Shown: positions 37,140 to 46,036, counted from the first letter of the stretch. The stretch: 64,000 nt of DNA from Serratia sp. PL17 (GCF_017832355.1 NZ_JAFIBY010000004.1:310001-374000), one strand, 5' to 3'. Numbers and translations: made by a program. The notes: generated by a model not told the origin, from the sequence alone.

Positions 37140-38254
37140 CCCGCTGAAGCGCGCGTCATGCAGCGCTGATGCCGCTCATCCACCCGCTTGGCGAACCAGG
37201 CGGTGGTCAACTTACGGGTGATTTTCGGGCTTTCCAGTTGAATACCCGGCAGCATTTCCCGCGGTAATTTCTTGCCCGTGCTTTTCTCCGCCAAGGCATA
37301 GACCCGCTCATACAGGTCAGTGTCAGAAAACTCGAACCTATCGCCCTTTTCCAGCGCCCGACGAATCGCCGAATCACTCATATTCAGCCGTTTGCCGAGG
37401 GTGCGCACTGCCAGCTCAGTGGTGCCGGGTTTATCCGTACCGTAGTTGATCAAATCGCCATCCAACGCCAACGGAATGCCCGTCGTTCGGCTGACTGCAC
37501 TCTGGAACGCCGCGTTGCGGCTGGCGTACCAACCGGCATTGAAGTCGGCGAAGCGGTAAATCGGCTGACTGTAGTTAGCGGGGTAGCCCAGCAAATGGGC
37601 GATACCAAAATACATGCCACCACGGCGGCTGAACACTTCACGGCGAAGGGTACCGTCAATCGGATACGGGTAGCCTTTGGCATGCGCTTCGGCGAAGGCA
37701 ACGCTCACCTGCATCGGCCCAGCGGTATGTACCGGATTCAGGTTACCAAACAGCGTTTGGCCCATCGGCACCGAATTGATCATGTCATCAAAAATATCGC
37801 TAAGATCTTTCTCGGTACGTACCTTATCCAGACGTTCGCTATAGCTCTTACCGTTCGGTGATTTGATCAACAAAGCGGTATGCACCAGGAAATTCGGAAT
37901 ATGCAGCTGATCAGCACGGCGGTCGATCTCTTTCCAGGCAATTTTTGGTAGCCCCGGTACCGGCGGATTTGCCTGGAAGGTCGACTCCTGCTCGGTGACC
38001 GCCAGAACCGAACATAGGTTTTGAACGCTAGGTTCAATGCCCTGCGCAGCAAAAGCGGCAGTGATGTCGGTGGCCCACCCTTGACGATCGGCCGTATTGG
38101 CCGGCATCAGCCTTACCAGTTGGGCTTTAACGTCTTCCGGGCGTTGTACCGGTGTCGTTGTCGTAGTCTTAGTGGTACAACCGACCAGCACCATCAGCGC
38201 AGCCAGGCTCAATGGACGCAAAGTCATCGGGTTGATAAAACGGCGAATAAGCAT
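37136..38254 (-). CDS. yaiW: DUF1615 outer-membrane lipoprotein (YaiW-like)
   Basis: 372 aa. Lipoprotein signal peptide with lipobox LVGC (Cys26) then a Thr-rich linker. The DUF1615 domain includes NLCSVLAVTEQESTFQANPPVPGLPKIAW (a lysozyme/SLT-like Glu region), NPVHTAGPMQVSVAFAEAHA and YRFADFNAGWYASRNAAFQ. E. coli YaiW is a surface-exposed outer-membrane lipoprotein functionally linked with SbmA in peptide uptake. No sbmA gene is adjacent here. The Glu-rich SLT-like pattern would allow a peptidoglycan-related role, unproven. Confidence 0.83.
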   Translation of the reverse strand: MLIRRFINPMTLRPLSLAALMVLVGCTTKTTTTTPVQRPEDVKAQLVRLMPANTADRQGWATDITAAFAAQGIEPSVQNLCSVLAVTEQESTFQANPPVPGLPKIAWKEIDRRADQLHIPNFLVHTALLIKSPNGKSYSERLDKVRTEKDLSDIFDDMINSVPMGQTLFGNLNPVHTAGPMQVSVAFAEAHAKGYPYPIDGTLRREVFSRRGGMYFGIAHLLGYPANYSQPIYRFADFNAGWYASRNAAFQSAVSRTTGIPLALDGDLINYGTDKPGTTELAVRTLGKRLNMSDSAIRRALEKGDRFEFSDTDLYERVYALAEKSTGKKLPREMLPGIQLESPKITRKLTTAWFAKRVDERHQRCMTRASAG

Positions 38255-38384
38255 CTTTTCCCTGATCGTTTTAGCATAAACTGCACTGACGTTAGCCCAG
38301 CGGAGGGCCGTGATCCAGTTTAAATATGCCCTCGGCTATCAGAACCAGGCTATGACAGGACATTAATCGTAAAGGAATAGCGTA

Positions 38385-38855
38385 ATGATTGAACTCATAG
38401 ACATGAGCCAACAGGACTTCGAGCGTTATCGCGTTCATGGGATCGAAGAATATGCCCAGGATTTGGCGCGTTCGTTGTCGTTGAGCCAGGAGCAAGCCCG
38501 AATAGAGGCCACAACATCCTACAACGATGCGCTCCCCAATGGGTTGGCAACACCACACCATCGACTGGTTTGCGCTCGCTTAAGTGGGTCAACGGAAAAG
38601 ATAGCCATCGTCTGGTACAGCATTAAACAACGCACCTTCGGCAGGCAGCTGTTTGTCTACGATTTTGAAGTGGATACTGCCTGGCGGGGCAAAGGCTATG
38701 GTGAGAAAATCCTTAGCGCAGTGTTGAATGCCGGACGAGCTGCCGGTGCAGAATATGCCGAGCTGGCAGTTTTCGACGACAATCCGACGGCGGCCCGTCT
38801 GTATACTCGGCTCGGCTTTAAGGCCGTCAACACACGAATGCATCGTAAACTCTAA
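38385..38855 (+). CDS. GNAT family N-acetyltransferase
   Basis: 156 aa. The C-terminal GNAT core is clear: [25 protein letters not shown] (motif A, R-G-K-G-Y-G) and [24 protein letters not shown] (motif B). AAAGGA ribosome-binding site precedes the ATG. Substrate unknown; single gene. Confidence 0.87.
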   Translation: MIELIDMSQQDFERYRVHGIEEYAQDLARSLSLSQEQARIEATTSYNDALPNGLATPHHRLVCARLSGSTEKIAIVWYSIKQRTFGRQLFVYDFEVDTAWRGKGYGEKILSAVLNAGRAAGAEYAELAVFDDNPTAARLYTRLGFKAVNTRMHRKL

Positions 38856-38977
38856 ATCACGCCTTTGATGATATCAGGCATGTTCAAAGCCCCCATAAAC
38901 ATGTATTTTATATGCAACATATAAAATCATTTTATTCGCCCACCCTGTGCGGCAATACAGAACCTGAGGAGAGATGC

Positions 38978-39838
38978 ATGACCGAGCTGCTGCGTTATAA
39001 AACCCTGCCGGAATGGAACAGCACCACGCTGCCAGAGAGTTTCCAACAAAAGCACAACACCCAAAGTGGCACCTGGGCCAAACTCACCCTGCTGAGCGGC
39101 ACACTGACCTTCGCGCTCATGACCGAAGAGGGCGAAACCACCGAAACCTGGCAGTTTAGCCCCGAAAGCCAACCGCCGTTTATCGAACCGCAGCAATGGC
39201 ATCGCATCGTTTCATTTTCCGATGACATGACCTGCCAACTGGCGTTCTATTGTTCGCCTGAAGATTACTACCACAAGAAGCATCAACTGACGCGCACCCA
39301 TTCCGAAGTGATTGAGGCCGCGCAACGTATCGCGCCCGGTAAAACGCTGGATCTAGGCTGTGGCGGCGGACGCAACTCGCTCTACCTCAACCTGAAAGGC
39401 TTCGATGTCACTGCCTGGGATAAACACGCTCCCTCTATTGATAATCTCAACGCCATTATCGACAGCGAAGGCCTGTCACATATTCGCGCCAGCGTGCAAG
39501 ATCTCAATACACACGGCTTCAGCGGTGAGTACGACTTTATTCTTTCCACCGTGGTATTGATGTTCCTCAACCCGGCGCAGATCCCCGCACTGGTGAAAAA
39601 CATGCAGGACAGCACTGTCAGTGGCGGTTACAACCTGATCGTCGCGGCGATGGATACCCCAGACTACCCTTGCACTCTGCCCTTCCCGTTCACCTTTAAG
39701 CCAGGTGAATTGAACAATTATTACGCTGGCTGGGACGTGCTTAAATACAACGAAGACGTTGGCCAACTGCACAAAACTGATGCTGCCGGCAACCGTATTT
39801 CTTTGCGTTTCGCCACGCTACTGGCACGCAAGCCCTAA
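38978..39838 (+). CDS. tehB: Tellurite-resistance SAM-dependent methyltransferase TehB
   Basis: 286 aa from the ATG at 38978 (GAGGAG upstream). An N-terminal DUF1971 cupin-like domain (about 1-95, [25 protein letters not shown]) precedes the TehB methyltransferase domain ([31 protein letters not shown]; [18 protein letters not shown]). This two-domain, 286-residue form is like Haemophilus TehB rather than the short E. coli protein. It methylates tellurite and related oxyanions; no tehA is adjacent. Confidence 0.92.
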   Translation: MTELLRYKTLPEWNSTTLPESFQQKHNTQSGTWAKLTLLSGTLTFALMTEEGETTETWQFSPESQPPFIEPQQWHRIVSFSDDMTCQLAFYCSPEDYYHKKHQLTRTHSEVIEAAQRIAPGKTLDLGCGGGRNSLYLNLKGFDVTAWDKHAPSIDNLNAIIDSEGLSHIRASVQDLNTHGFSGEYDFILSTVVLMFLNPAQIPALVKNMQDSTVSGGYNLIVAAMDTPDYPCTLPFPFTFKPGELNNYYAGWDVLKYNEDVGQLHKTDAAGNRISLRFATLLARKP

Positions 39839-40006
39839 CATTCCTGTACTCCCCGTCCAACGGGCTCGTGCCTGCCTGCGCCGAAATGCGGCAAACAACA
39901 TGAAGTTTATTACGTTGCCAACCCGTGGCTGCGGCGTTAGGATCGCGCCCGGCTACGGGTGTAGCCAGTGTAATGAGTTGTCAGTTCCGCGCATGGAGAG
40001 GTAATT

Positions 40007-40645
40007 GTGTTAGAAAGTTTTGGCGTCCTGAATCTTTGGACCTATCTGGTCGGGGTGATTTTCATCATCATTTTGCCAGGCCCGAATACGCTGTACGTTT
40101 TAAAAACCGGTGTTACACGTGGCGTACGCGCTGGCTATACCGCCGCTCTGGGCGTGTTTATTGGCGATGCTATCCTGATTTTTTGCGCCTATATTGGCGT
40201 GGCCTCACTGATCCGCACGACGCCGTTTCTGTTTACGCTGGTGCGATTTCTCGGTGCGATTTACCTGTTGTTCCTGGGTGCAAAAATTCTCTATGCCACC
40301 TTTATCCAGAAAAATGCGGAGCAACATCCCCAGGTTGAAGGCGGCCATAGCATCCTGCGTAAATCACTGACGCTCAGTCTGACCAACCCGAAGGCGATCC
40401 TGTTTTATGTTTCGTTCTTCGTGCAATTCATCGACTTTGACTATGCCCACACCGGCCTGTCGTTCACCATTTTGGCGTTGATCCTCGAATCGGTCAGTTT
40501 TATTTACATGACTACGCTGATCTTCAGCGGCGCCATGCTGGCACACTTCTTTAATCACAAGAAAGGTCTGGCAAAACTGGGTAACGGTCTGATTGGTCTG
40601 TTGTTCCTGGGTTTCGCTACCCGCCTGGCAACCCTCAGTTCCTAG
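40007..40645 (+). CDS. leuE: Leucine/amino-acid exporter LeuE
   Basis: 212 aa, identical in length to E. coli LeuE; LysE/RhtB family with six hydrophobic segments. [16 protein letters not shown] and [22 protein letters not shown] are the family motifs. It starts with GTG at 40007, preceded by GAGAGG; no ATG in frame gives the family N-terminus. It exports leucine and other neutral amino acids. Confidence 0.93.
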   Translation: MLESFGVLNLWTYLVGVIFIIILPGPNTLYVLKTGVTRGVRAGYTAALGVFIGDAILIFCAYIGVASLIRTTPFLFTLVRFLGAIYLLFLGAKILYATFIQKNAEQHPQVEGGHSILRKSLTLSLTNPKAILFYVSFFVQFIDFDYAHTGLSFTILALILESVSFIYMTTLIFSGAMLAHFFNHKKGLAKLGNGLIGLLFLGFATRLATLSS

Positions 40646-40655
40646 CCTCGCTCAC

Positions 40656-40678
40656 AACGGCTGACTTGCTCAGCCGTT
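40656..40678 (+). terminator. Terminator after leuE
   Basis: AACGGCTGA and TCAGCCGTT make a perfect 9-bp stem with a 5-base loop, 10 bp after the stop codon. Confidence 0.7.
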
Positions 40679-40693
40679 AGCCCTCCCCCGTTA

Positions 40694-40730
40694 TGTCACG
40701 CAGGACAAACCGATTGTCAGGCAGACCAAA
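40694..40730 (+). promoter_or_regulatory. Two tandem FeaR-binding-site-like repeats upstream of feaB
   Basis: TGTCA-N8-AAA occurs twice (40694-40709 and 40715-40730), 21 bp apart, i.e. two helical turns. This matches the TGNCA-N8-AAA pattern I remember for FeaR sites in E. coli feaB and tynA promoters. A -10-like TAGACT lies at 40752. Confidence 0.65.
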
Positions 40731-40773
40731 GTCGATCTTCTCAACCTGCTGTAGACTTTCAAGGTTAACGATT

Positions 40774-40892
40774 TACCCAAAATAATTGGCGTGGTATCAG
40801 GGCAGCCCGCGCGCAAATCCCGATGCGCTTACACCAGTCGGTGATTCGGATGAGTGCAGCCAACGCAGGTATCGCGTCAAGAATTAAGGGTA
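40774..40892. repeat. ERIC repeat, copy 3
   Basis: 119-bp palindromic element from TACCC to GGGTA with a diverged ERIC core (AATCCCGATGCGCTTAC; CGGTGATTCGGATGAGTG). It lies between the FeaR-like sites and the feaB start codon, so it probably forms the 5' leader of the feaB mRNA. Confidence 0.8.
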
Positions 40893-40920
40893 CGACCTTT
40901 TTTGTCTGACAGGAGGGCGT

Positions 40921-42420
40921 ATGCCTGACAATACCCTAGCAGTGATGGACAACGTTTCACGTTTTCTCGATCGTCATCATGGGCTGTATATCGACGGCCA
41001 GTGGTGTGAATCCAGCGCCGAAGGTCGGTTGGCAGTGTATAACCCCGCCGATGGGCAACAAATTTCCTCCACCGCAGACGCCAACGCGCAGGACGTCGCA
41101 CGCGCCGTCCAATCGGCCCACAACGCGTTTACCTCTGGTGTCTGGGCGCAACGCTTACCCGCAGAGCGCGAACGCATATTATTGCGCTATGCCGATCTGG
41201 TTGAGCAACACACTGAAGAGCTGGCACAGCTGGAAACGCTGGAACAAGGCAAGTCGATCAATATTGCCCGTATGTTCGAGGTTGGCTGTACGCTGAACTG
41301 GATGCGTTACACCGCCGGGCTGACCACGAAAATCACCGGCCAGACACTTGATGTGTCAATCCCGATGCCGCCGGGCGCCAAATATCAGGTGTATACCCGT
41401 AAAGAACCGATTGGCGTGGTCGCCGGTATTGTGCCGTGGAACTTCCCACTGATGATCGCCATGTGGAAAGTGATGCCAGCGCTGGCCGCAGGTTGTTCTA
41501 TCGTCATCAAACCGTCGGAAACCACCCCGCTTACCGTACTGCGCATGGCAGAACTGGCAACCGAAGCCGGTATCCCACCAGGCGTATTCAACGTGGTGAC
41601 CGGTAAAGGCAGCGGTTGTGGCAAAGCGCTGACAGAACACCCGCTGATCGCCAAAGTGAGCTTCACCGGTTCCACTCCCGTTGGCAAAGGGATCGCACGT
41701 GCCGCGGCGGATCGTCTGACACGCGTGACCCTCGAACTCGGCGGCAAAAACCCGGCTATCGTGCTGAAAGATGCCGATCCACAACAGGTCATCGAAGGCC
41801 TGATGGCTGGCAGCTTCCTCAATCAGGGCCAGGTGTGCGCCGCCAGTTCGCGAATTTATATTGAAGCGCCGATCTATGACACTCTGGTCGCTGGGTTCGA
41901 GCAGGCGGTGAAATCACTGTCCGTTGGGCCGGGAATGGATGCCAGTGCGCAGATCAACCCGTTGGTCTCCAGCGATCACCGCAATAAAGTGGCCGCGTAT
42001 CTGGATGACGCCAGATCCAAACATGCGGAGCTGATCAGCGGCGCATCCGGGCCAGACTCACAGGGGTTCTATATCCCCCCTACGCTGGTGATTAACCCGG
42101 ATGACAAGCTGAACCTGACGCGCGAAGAAGTCTTTGGCCCGGTGGTCAATTTGATCCGCGTCGCGGACGCCGAAGAAGCCTTGCAAAAGGCCAACGATAC
42201 CGACTACGGCTTGACTGCCAGCCTGTGGACCACCAGCCTGCAATCGACCATGGCTTATACGCCGCGTATTCAGGCCGGTACGGTTTGGGTCAACACCCAT
42301 ACGTTGATCGACGCCAATATGCCTTTCGGTGGGTTCAAACAGTCGGGCAGTGGGCGTGATTTTGGCCCGGATTGGCTGGATGCCTATACCGAATCCAAAT
42401 CAGTGTGTATTCGTTACTGA
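40921..42420 (+). CDS. feaB: Phenylacetaldehyde dehydrogenase
   Basis: 499 aa aldehyde dehydrogenase, close in length and sequence to E. coli FeaB/PadA as I recall. NAD-binding IVPWNFPL and [10 protein letters not shown], catalytic Glu in [12 protein letters not shown], nucleophile Cys306 in [11 protein letters not shown], and a C-terminal [20 protein letters not shown]. It oxidises phenylacetaldehyde (from phenylethylamine) to phenylacetate and may also take the aryl-acetaldehydes made by IpdC. AGGAGG ribosome-binding site. Convergent with feaR; no amine oxidase gene (tynA) is in the window. Confidence 0.93.
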   Translation: MPDNTLAVMDNVSRFLDRHHGLYIDGQWCESSAEGRLAVYNPADGQQISSTADANAQDVARAVQSAHNAFTSGVWAQRLPAERERILLRYADLVEQHTEELAQLETLEQGKSINIARMFEVGCTLNWMRYTAGLTTKITGQTLDVSIPMPPGAKYQVYTRKEPIGVVAGIVPWNFPLMIAMWKVMPALAAGCSIVIKPSETTPLTVLRMAELATEAGIPPGVFNVVTGKGSGCGKALTEHPLIAKVSFTGSTPVGKGIARAAADRLTRVTLELGGKNPAIVLKDADPQQVIEGLMAGSFLNQGQVCAASSRIYIEAPIYDTLVAGFEQAVKSLSVGPGMDASAQINPLVSSDHRNKVAAYLDDARSKHAELISGASGPDSQGFYIPPTLVINPDDKLNLTREEVFGPVVNLIRVADAEEALQKANDTDYGLTASLWTTSLQSTMAYTPRIQAGTVWVNTHTLIDANMPFGGFKQSGSGRDFGPDWLDAYTESKSVCIRY

Positions 42421-42431
42421 TCGTGCCCCAA

Positions 42432-42467
42432 AGCATCAGTAGCCCATTTTATGAGGCTACTGATGCT
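42432..42467. terminator. Bidirectional feaB/feaR terminator
   Basis: AGCATCAGTAGCC and GGCTACTGATGCT form a perfect 13-bp stem with a 10-base loop. It overlaps the feaR stop codon (42457-42459). Confidence 0.8.
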
Positions 42468-43371
42468 GTTTGCGGTATTCGCTCGGCGAGACGCCAAAAC
42501 GGCTTTTGAAGGCAGTAGAGAAGTGGCTGTGATCGGTAAAACCCCAGTCATAACCGACAGTCGCCAGCTTTTGTCGTTCCGGTGCACGGCGCAAGGCCTG
42601 TGCGCACAGATCCAGACGGCGGTGCTTGATATATTGCGCCACCACCAACCCCTGGCGGGAAAACATCCGATACAAACTGCGTACCGATACGCCCAATTCA
42701 CTGGCAATCCATTCCGGCCGCAACTGCGGCGATTGAATATGCGTATCGATAAACGCCAGCGTTCGGGTGAAGCTGCGAGGGTGGCTATCAACCTCAACCT
42801 CGCGATCAACCAACGCCGGGCGTAACAGCGTCGCGACGGCGCTCAGTATCGCTTCACTCTCTGGGGCGCTCATCAGCGGGTCCTGCATACAACCCAGCAC
42901 CAGTTGCCGGCTAAGTCGCACTACGCTGCTTTGCGCGTCGAGACGCCGCGCACACTGCACATCGGCCCCGTGCGCCGAGGGTTCGAAATAACTGCGTGGC
43001 ATCAATAACGAAATTTGGCGGGAATCTTGTTGAAAGGTAAAGCTGCTGGTACGTGAAGCGTCGATCAAGGTAACGTCGCCGGCGGACAGTACCGCCTGCC
43101 GCTCCCCCTGCTCCATCAATGAACTGCCACGCAGTTGAAAGACGGTGAAAAAGTGCGAACCGTCGCTGCGGGAAATCTCTTGAGGGGTACGATACAAGCG
43201 GGTGTGAGCGGCATCAACCACACTCAGACGTAGCGCATGGGCGCGGAACTCTTGCATCGCACCGCTAAACCCTGGCCCCAGCGTCTTGGCGCAAAACCGG
43301 CCGCAGGCGGAGTTGATTTTCGCCAGCCACTCCTCAAAGCCAACTTCCCTGCTCTGGGCGGAAATTGTCAT
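42457..43371 (-). CDS. feaR: AraC-family activator FeaR
   Basis: 304 aa from the ATG at 43371 (AAGGGG upstream). N-terminal AraC_binding_2 domain (FTVFQLRGSSLMEQGERQAVLSAGDVTLIDASR region) and C-terminal HTH pair (ASELGVSVRSLYRMFSRQGL; VGYDWGFTDHSHFSTAFKSRFG). In E. coli FeaR activates feaB and tynA in response to phenylethylamine-derived aldehydes. It is next to feaB but, unlike a divergent pair, transcribed convergently. Confidence 0.92.
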   Translation of the reverse strand: MTISAQSREVGFEEWLAKINSACGRFCAKTLGPGFSGAMQEFRAHALRLSVVDAAHTRLYRTPQEISRSDGSHFFTVFQLRGSSLMEQGERQAVLSAGDVTLIDASRTSSFTFQQDSRQISLLMPRSYFEPSAHGADVQCARRLDAQSSVVRLSRQLVLGCMQDPLMSAPESEAILSAVATLLRPALVDREVEVDSHPRSFTRTLAFIDTHIQSPQLRPEWIASELGVSVRSLYRMFSRQGLVVAQYIKHRRLDLCAQALRRAPERQKLATVGYDWGFTDHSHFSTAFKSRFGVSPSEYRKQHQ

Positions 43372-43519
43372 GGCTTTCCCCTTCAAACATCAGCGATAAA
43401 CGCTGTCGAACCGCAAGCGGCATTGAACAGAAAACCAACATAACAATCCGATAACATACAATCAATGCCGTGACCGGGATCTGGCGCAGGGATCACACAT
43501 TGCTCCCACCACACGGGCA

Positions 43520-43559
43520 CAGTCATCAAATTGACACCCAGCCGTCATGTAACCATCAC
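43520..43559 (+). promoter_or_regulatory. Two tandem Pho-box-like repeats upstream of the acid phosphatase
   Basis: CAGTCATCAAATTGACAC (43520-43537) and CCGTCATGTAACCATCAC (43542-43559) each resemble the PhoB box (two CTGTCAT halves on an 11-bp step). Their starts are exactly 22 bp apart, as tandem PhoB boxes are. They lie 63 bp upstream of the start codon. Confidence 0.6.
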
Positions 43560-43621
43560 ATGACTCGCCAAATACAGAGCTCAGTTTGCTGACAGCCACC
43601 TTCACACCATGGGTATTCCTA

Positions 43622-44344
43622 ATGAAATTATTACAAAAATCTGCGCTGGCACTGTGTTTGTTCACGGCTGCCGCCCTGCCTGCGTTCAGCGTTTATGCCG
43701 CCGAAGATGCACAACCCTTCACAACCTCACAGCAGGTTGATCTGACCCAGATCCTGCTGCCACCTCCGGCCAATGACTCCGTGCAAACCAAACGGGAACT
43801 GCAAGAAGTCGTGGATATGCAGCAGAAACGGACGCCGGACATGGCCACGCAGGCCAAGGCAGATGCGGAAGAGAATGTGTGGGTATACAGCAATGTGATG
43901 GGGCCGAAATTCAATGCCCAGGCGCTGCCGGTACTGAGTGCTTTCTTTGATCGCGTTGTCGCGACAGAAGCCGCCGTGGTTGATCCCGCCAAAGACTTCT
44001 GGAAACGCCCGCGCCCACACATGCTGGACAGCCGCATTGAACCGATCGTAAAACGCTCTACCTCCGGCTCCTGGCCTTCCGGTCACACCACGCTGGGCAC
44101 GTTGATGGGCATTACGCTGGCCAATATGGTGCCGGAAAAGCGCGCCGAGATCATGGCACGCGCCTGGCAATACGGCGACAACCGCGTGGTTGCCGGTATT
44201 CACTATCCGTCGGATATTGAAATGGGTCGGATCGCCGGCAGCGTCATCAGCCAGCAGATCTCACACCAACAAGATTTCCAGCAGCAATACCAGCAGGCCC
44301 GCGAAGAACTGCGTCACGCATTGGGCCTGCCTGCCGCAAAATAA
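43622..44344 (+). CDS. Class A non-specific acid phosphatase (PhoN-like, PAP2 superfamily)
   Basis: 240 aa from the ATG at 43622. Signal peptide to about residue 26 (VYAAED). The active-site set is KRPRPHM, SGSWPSGHTT and NRVVAGIHYPSDIEMG, i.e. the K-x-RP / PSGH / R-x5-H-x3-D phosphatase signature. It hydrolyses organic phosphoesters in the periplasm. The tandem Pho-box-like repeats upstream support phosphate-starvation control. The NR in place of the usual SR before VVAG is a minor variation. Confidence 0.9.
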   Translation: MKLLQKSALALCLFTAAALPAFSVYAAEDAQPFTTSQQVDLTQILLPPPANDSVQTKRELQEVVDMQQKRTPDMATQAKADAEENVWVYSNVMGPKFNAQALPVLSAFFDRVVATEAAVVDPAKDFWKRPRPHMLDSRIEPIVKRSTSGSWPSGHTTLGTLMGITLANMVPEKRAEIMARAWQYGDNRVVAGIHYPSDIEMGRIAGSVISQQISHQQDFQQQYQQAREELRHALGLPAAK

Positions 44345-44347
44345 TGC

Positions 44348-44989
44348 TTAAGGCTGGGTATCCAGCAAATAGCGAACGACGGCCGCGTACTCTTGTGCGT
44401 AGCCGTCGATGCTTTGACTCGACATACCGGCATTGTCGATCTTGTACTTACCGGAAACGTAAAATGATGGCGTTGCGCGTACATCCAGCGCTTTTACTGC
44501 TTCATTCTGCTTGGCAATCATGCCTTTCACCAGTAGGCTGTGGCGCGCATTCTCATAAGCCGCTGCGTCAACACCGGCGGCGGCAAACACCCGCTGAATA
44601 TCCTCTTCACTGTTGATGGCACGTTTCTTTTGCAGCGCGTCAAACAGCATTCCTTCAATTTTATCCTCAATGCCCATCACCATCGCCACCGACCAGGCCT
44701 CGGTCAGTTCATTGCCTAATTTCCCCATCAGGCCAACGTGATACTTGGTCAGTTTGGTGCCCTCAGGCAACGCCTGGCTAACGGTGCTACCCACGTGGTA
44801 GGTATCAGCAAACTGGTAGCAAGGGCCGCAATAGAAGGAGAAGAATTCCACGACAGCCGGCGCAGAGGCCACCGGCTTATCCAGACGAGTATATTGTTCG
44901 CCTGCACGATAATCCGCCGCGGCAGCCAGGGTCGGAAGTAACAGCACCAGTAATGAACCGGCGATCAATCGATTAATTTTAGCCAACAT
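44348..44989 (-). CDS. DsbA-family thiol:disulfide oxidoreductase with CGPC active site
   Basis: 213 aa. Signal peptide to about residue 24 (LAAAAD). Thioredoxin fold with an inserted helical domain as in DsbA (LPEGTKLTKYHVGLMGKLGNELTEAWSVAM block). The active site is Cys54-Gly-Pro-Cys57 in FFSFYCGPCYQF rather than CPHC, with cis-Pro in RATPSFYV. CGPC is the thioredoxin dipeptide and makes a less oxidising enzyme, so this is probably a specialised paralogue rather than the main DsbA. Convergent with the acid phosphatase, whose signal-peptide context is also periplasmic. Confidence 0.88.
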   Translation of the reverse strand: MLAKINRLIAGSLLVLLLPTLAAAADYRAGEQYTRLDKPVASAPAVVEFFSFYCGPCYQFADTYHVGSTVSQALPEGTKLTKYHVGLMGKLGNELTEAWSVAMVMGIEDKIEGMLFDALQKKRAINSEEDIQRVFAAAGVDAAAYENARHSLLVKGMIAKQNEAVKALDVRATPSFYVSGKYKIDNAGMSSQSIDGYAQEYAAVVRYLLDTQP

Positions 44990-45199
44990 ACCTACTCCAT
45001 TTTAGATGAGATCATTGTCCCTAACGCCGGTGTTTATAATCAAATTGTCGGCTTAAGGCCAGGCTTTATTACCTTATATTTATGTGGGATTGATGCACAT
45101 CAAAGCCATAGCCTGGCCTGTCAGTGGCATTCTCCAGCCCAGGAACTATGCTTGAAAGAGGGCGCGAATTGCCGCTGGCGTGCCTGAGTCGAGGTAAAA

Positions 45200-45448
45200 A
45201 TGACAGTAATTAATAAAGGTATTGGCGAATATGACTTCACCGCAGAGAAGAGGGACGGTGTGATCACCGGAACCATCAGCGGCGAATTCCCAGACAGCGA
45301 TGCCAGCCTCCCACTGTTGCCTTTCACCGGTACCTTTTCGGCTACATCGGTCGCAGAAGCCATTGACGATATTACCCGGCAATTCCCTGATATAGAGCCA
45401 GCGATTATCGATTTATTACGAGATGAAATGCTCAGCGCCGGATATTAA
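45200..45448 (+). CDS. Hypothetical small cytoplasmic protein
   Basis: 82 aa with a GAGGT ribosome-binding site. Beta-rich N-terminal half (YDFTAEKRDGVITGTISGEF; LPLLPFTGTFSA), then an acidic helix (VAEAIDDITRQFPDIEPAIIDLL). No signal peptide or membrane segment. I do not recognise the family. Confidence 0.6.
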   Translation: MTVINKGIGEYDFTAEKRDGVITGTISGEFPDSDASLPLLPFTGTFSATSVAEAIDDITRQFPDIEPAIIDLLRDEMLSAGY

Positions 45449-45595
45449 CTCGCGTTATCTCAATGACCGATATCCTCCCGATTAGAATAATCTTACTTAC
45501 AGAACCTTTTCGGTTTCCCTACCTTTTCCCTATTGCTTGCACCCTTAGCAGAAGATGATACTAACGACCTCAATCTAAAGTTAAGAGGTTATATT

Positions 45596-45739
45596 ATGCG
45601 TCGTATTCTGATGTTCATCAGTGCGCTGACTATTAGCGCCATGCTTTCCGGCTGTATATTCCCGCCACCAGGTGGCGGCGGTGGCGGTGGGCGCGGTGGC
45701 CCAGGCGGACCGGGGCATTATTTTAACGGGCCACGTTAA
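45596..45739 (+). CDS. Tiny glycine-rich lipoprotein
   Basis: 47 aa, AGAGG ribosome-binding site. Lipoprotein signal with lipobox MLSGC around residue 20, then only about 28 mature residues: PPP followed by a Gly run broken by Arg and Pro and ending HYFNGPR. The mature peptide would be an unstructured, lipid-anchored tail. Function unknown. Confidence 0.65.
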   Translation: MRRILMFISALTISAMLSGCIFPPPGGGGGGGRGGPGGPGHYFNGPR

Positions 45740-45799
45740 ATAACGTTCATATCCCTGGCGCGTGACTTGAATATAAATTTAAGCCTGTAGGTCATCATA

Positions 45800-46036
45800 A
45801 TGAAAAAAACACGCCTTATTATTTCATCCGCATTGCTATTAACCTGTGTATCGGTTTTTGCTGCGCCGCCTGCCAATGAATTTAACGGCAAGCCAGTGGT
45901 TCATCAGAATAATAAAAAACCTCATGACAATAAAGTACAGCCAAAATCACACCACAATAAAAAACCACTCAGGAAACCGGATAAGAAAGCGTCAGAAAAA
46001 CGGGTTCAAGCGTTCCACCACGCGCGCAACGATTAA
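45800..46036 (+). CDS. Small exported Lys/His-rich protein
   Basis: 78 aa. Signal peptide about 1-21 (SVFAAPP). The mature part is strongly basic (repeated NNKKPHDNK, SHHNKKPLRKPDKK) and low-complexity, so it would be a small cationic periplasmic or secreted polypeptide. A role in metal or polyanion binding is possible from composition but unproven. It lies 60 bp after the glycine-rich lipoprotein gene, same strand. Confidence 0.6.
   Translation: MKKTRLIISSALLLTCVSVFAAPPANEFNGKPVVHQNNKKPHDNKVQPKSHHNKKPLRKPDKKASEKRVQAFHHARND

Noticed and set aside
43544-43564. GTCATGT/ACATGAC inverted repeat as a separate operator
   Set aside because: It coincides with the second Pho-box-like repeat and is better explained by the 11-bp direct-repeat pattern.
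45660-45739. Gly/Pro coding stretch as a simple-sequence repeat or frameshift artefact
   Set aside because: A ribosome-binding site, start, lipobox and stop are all in frame, so it is more likely a real tiny lipoprotein.
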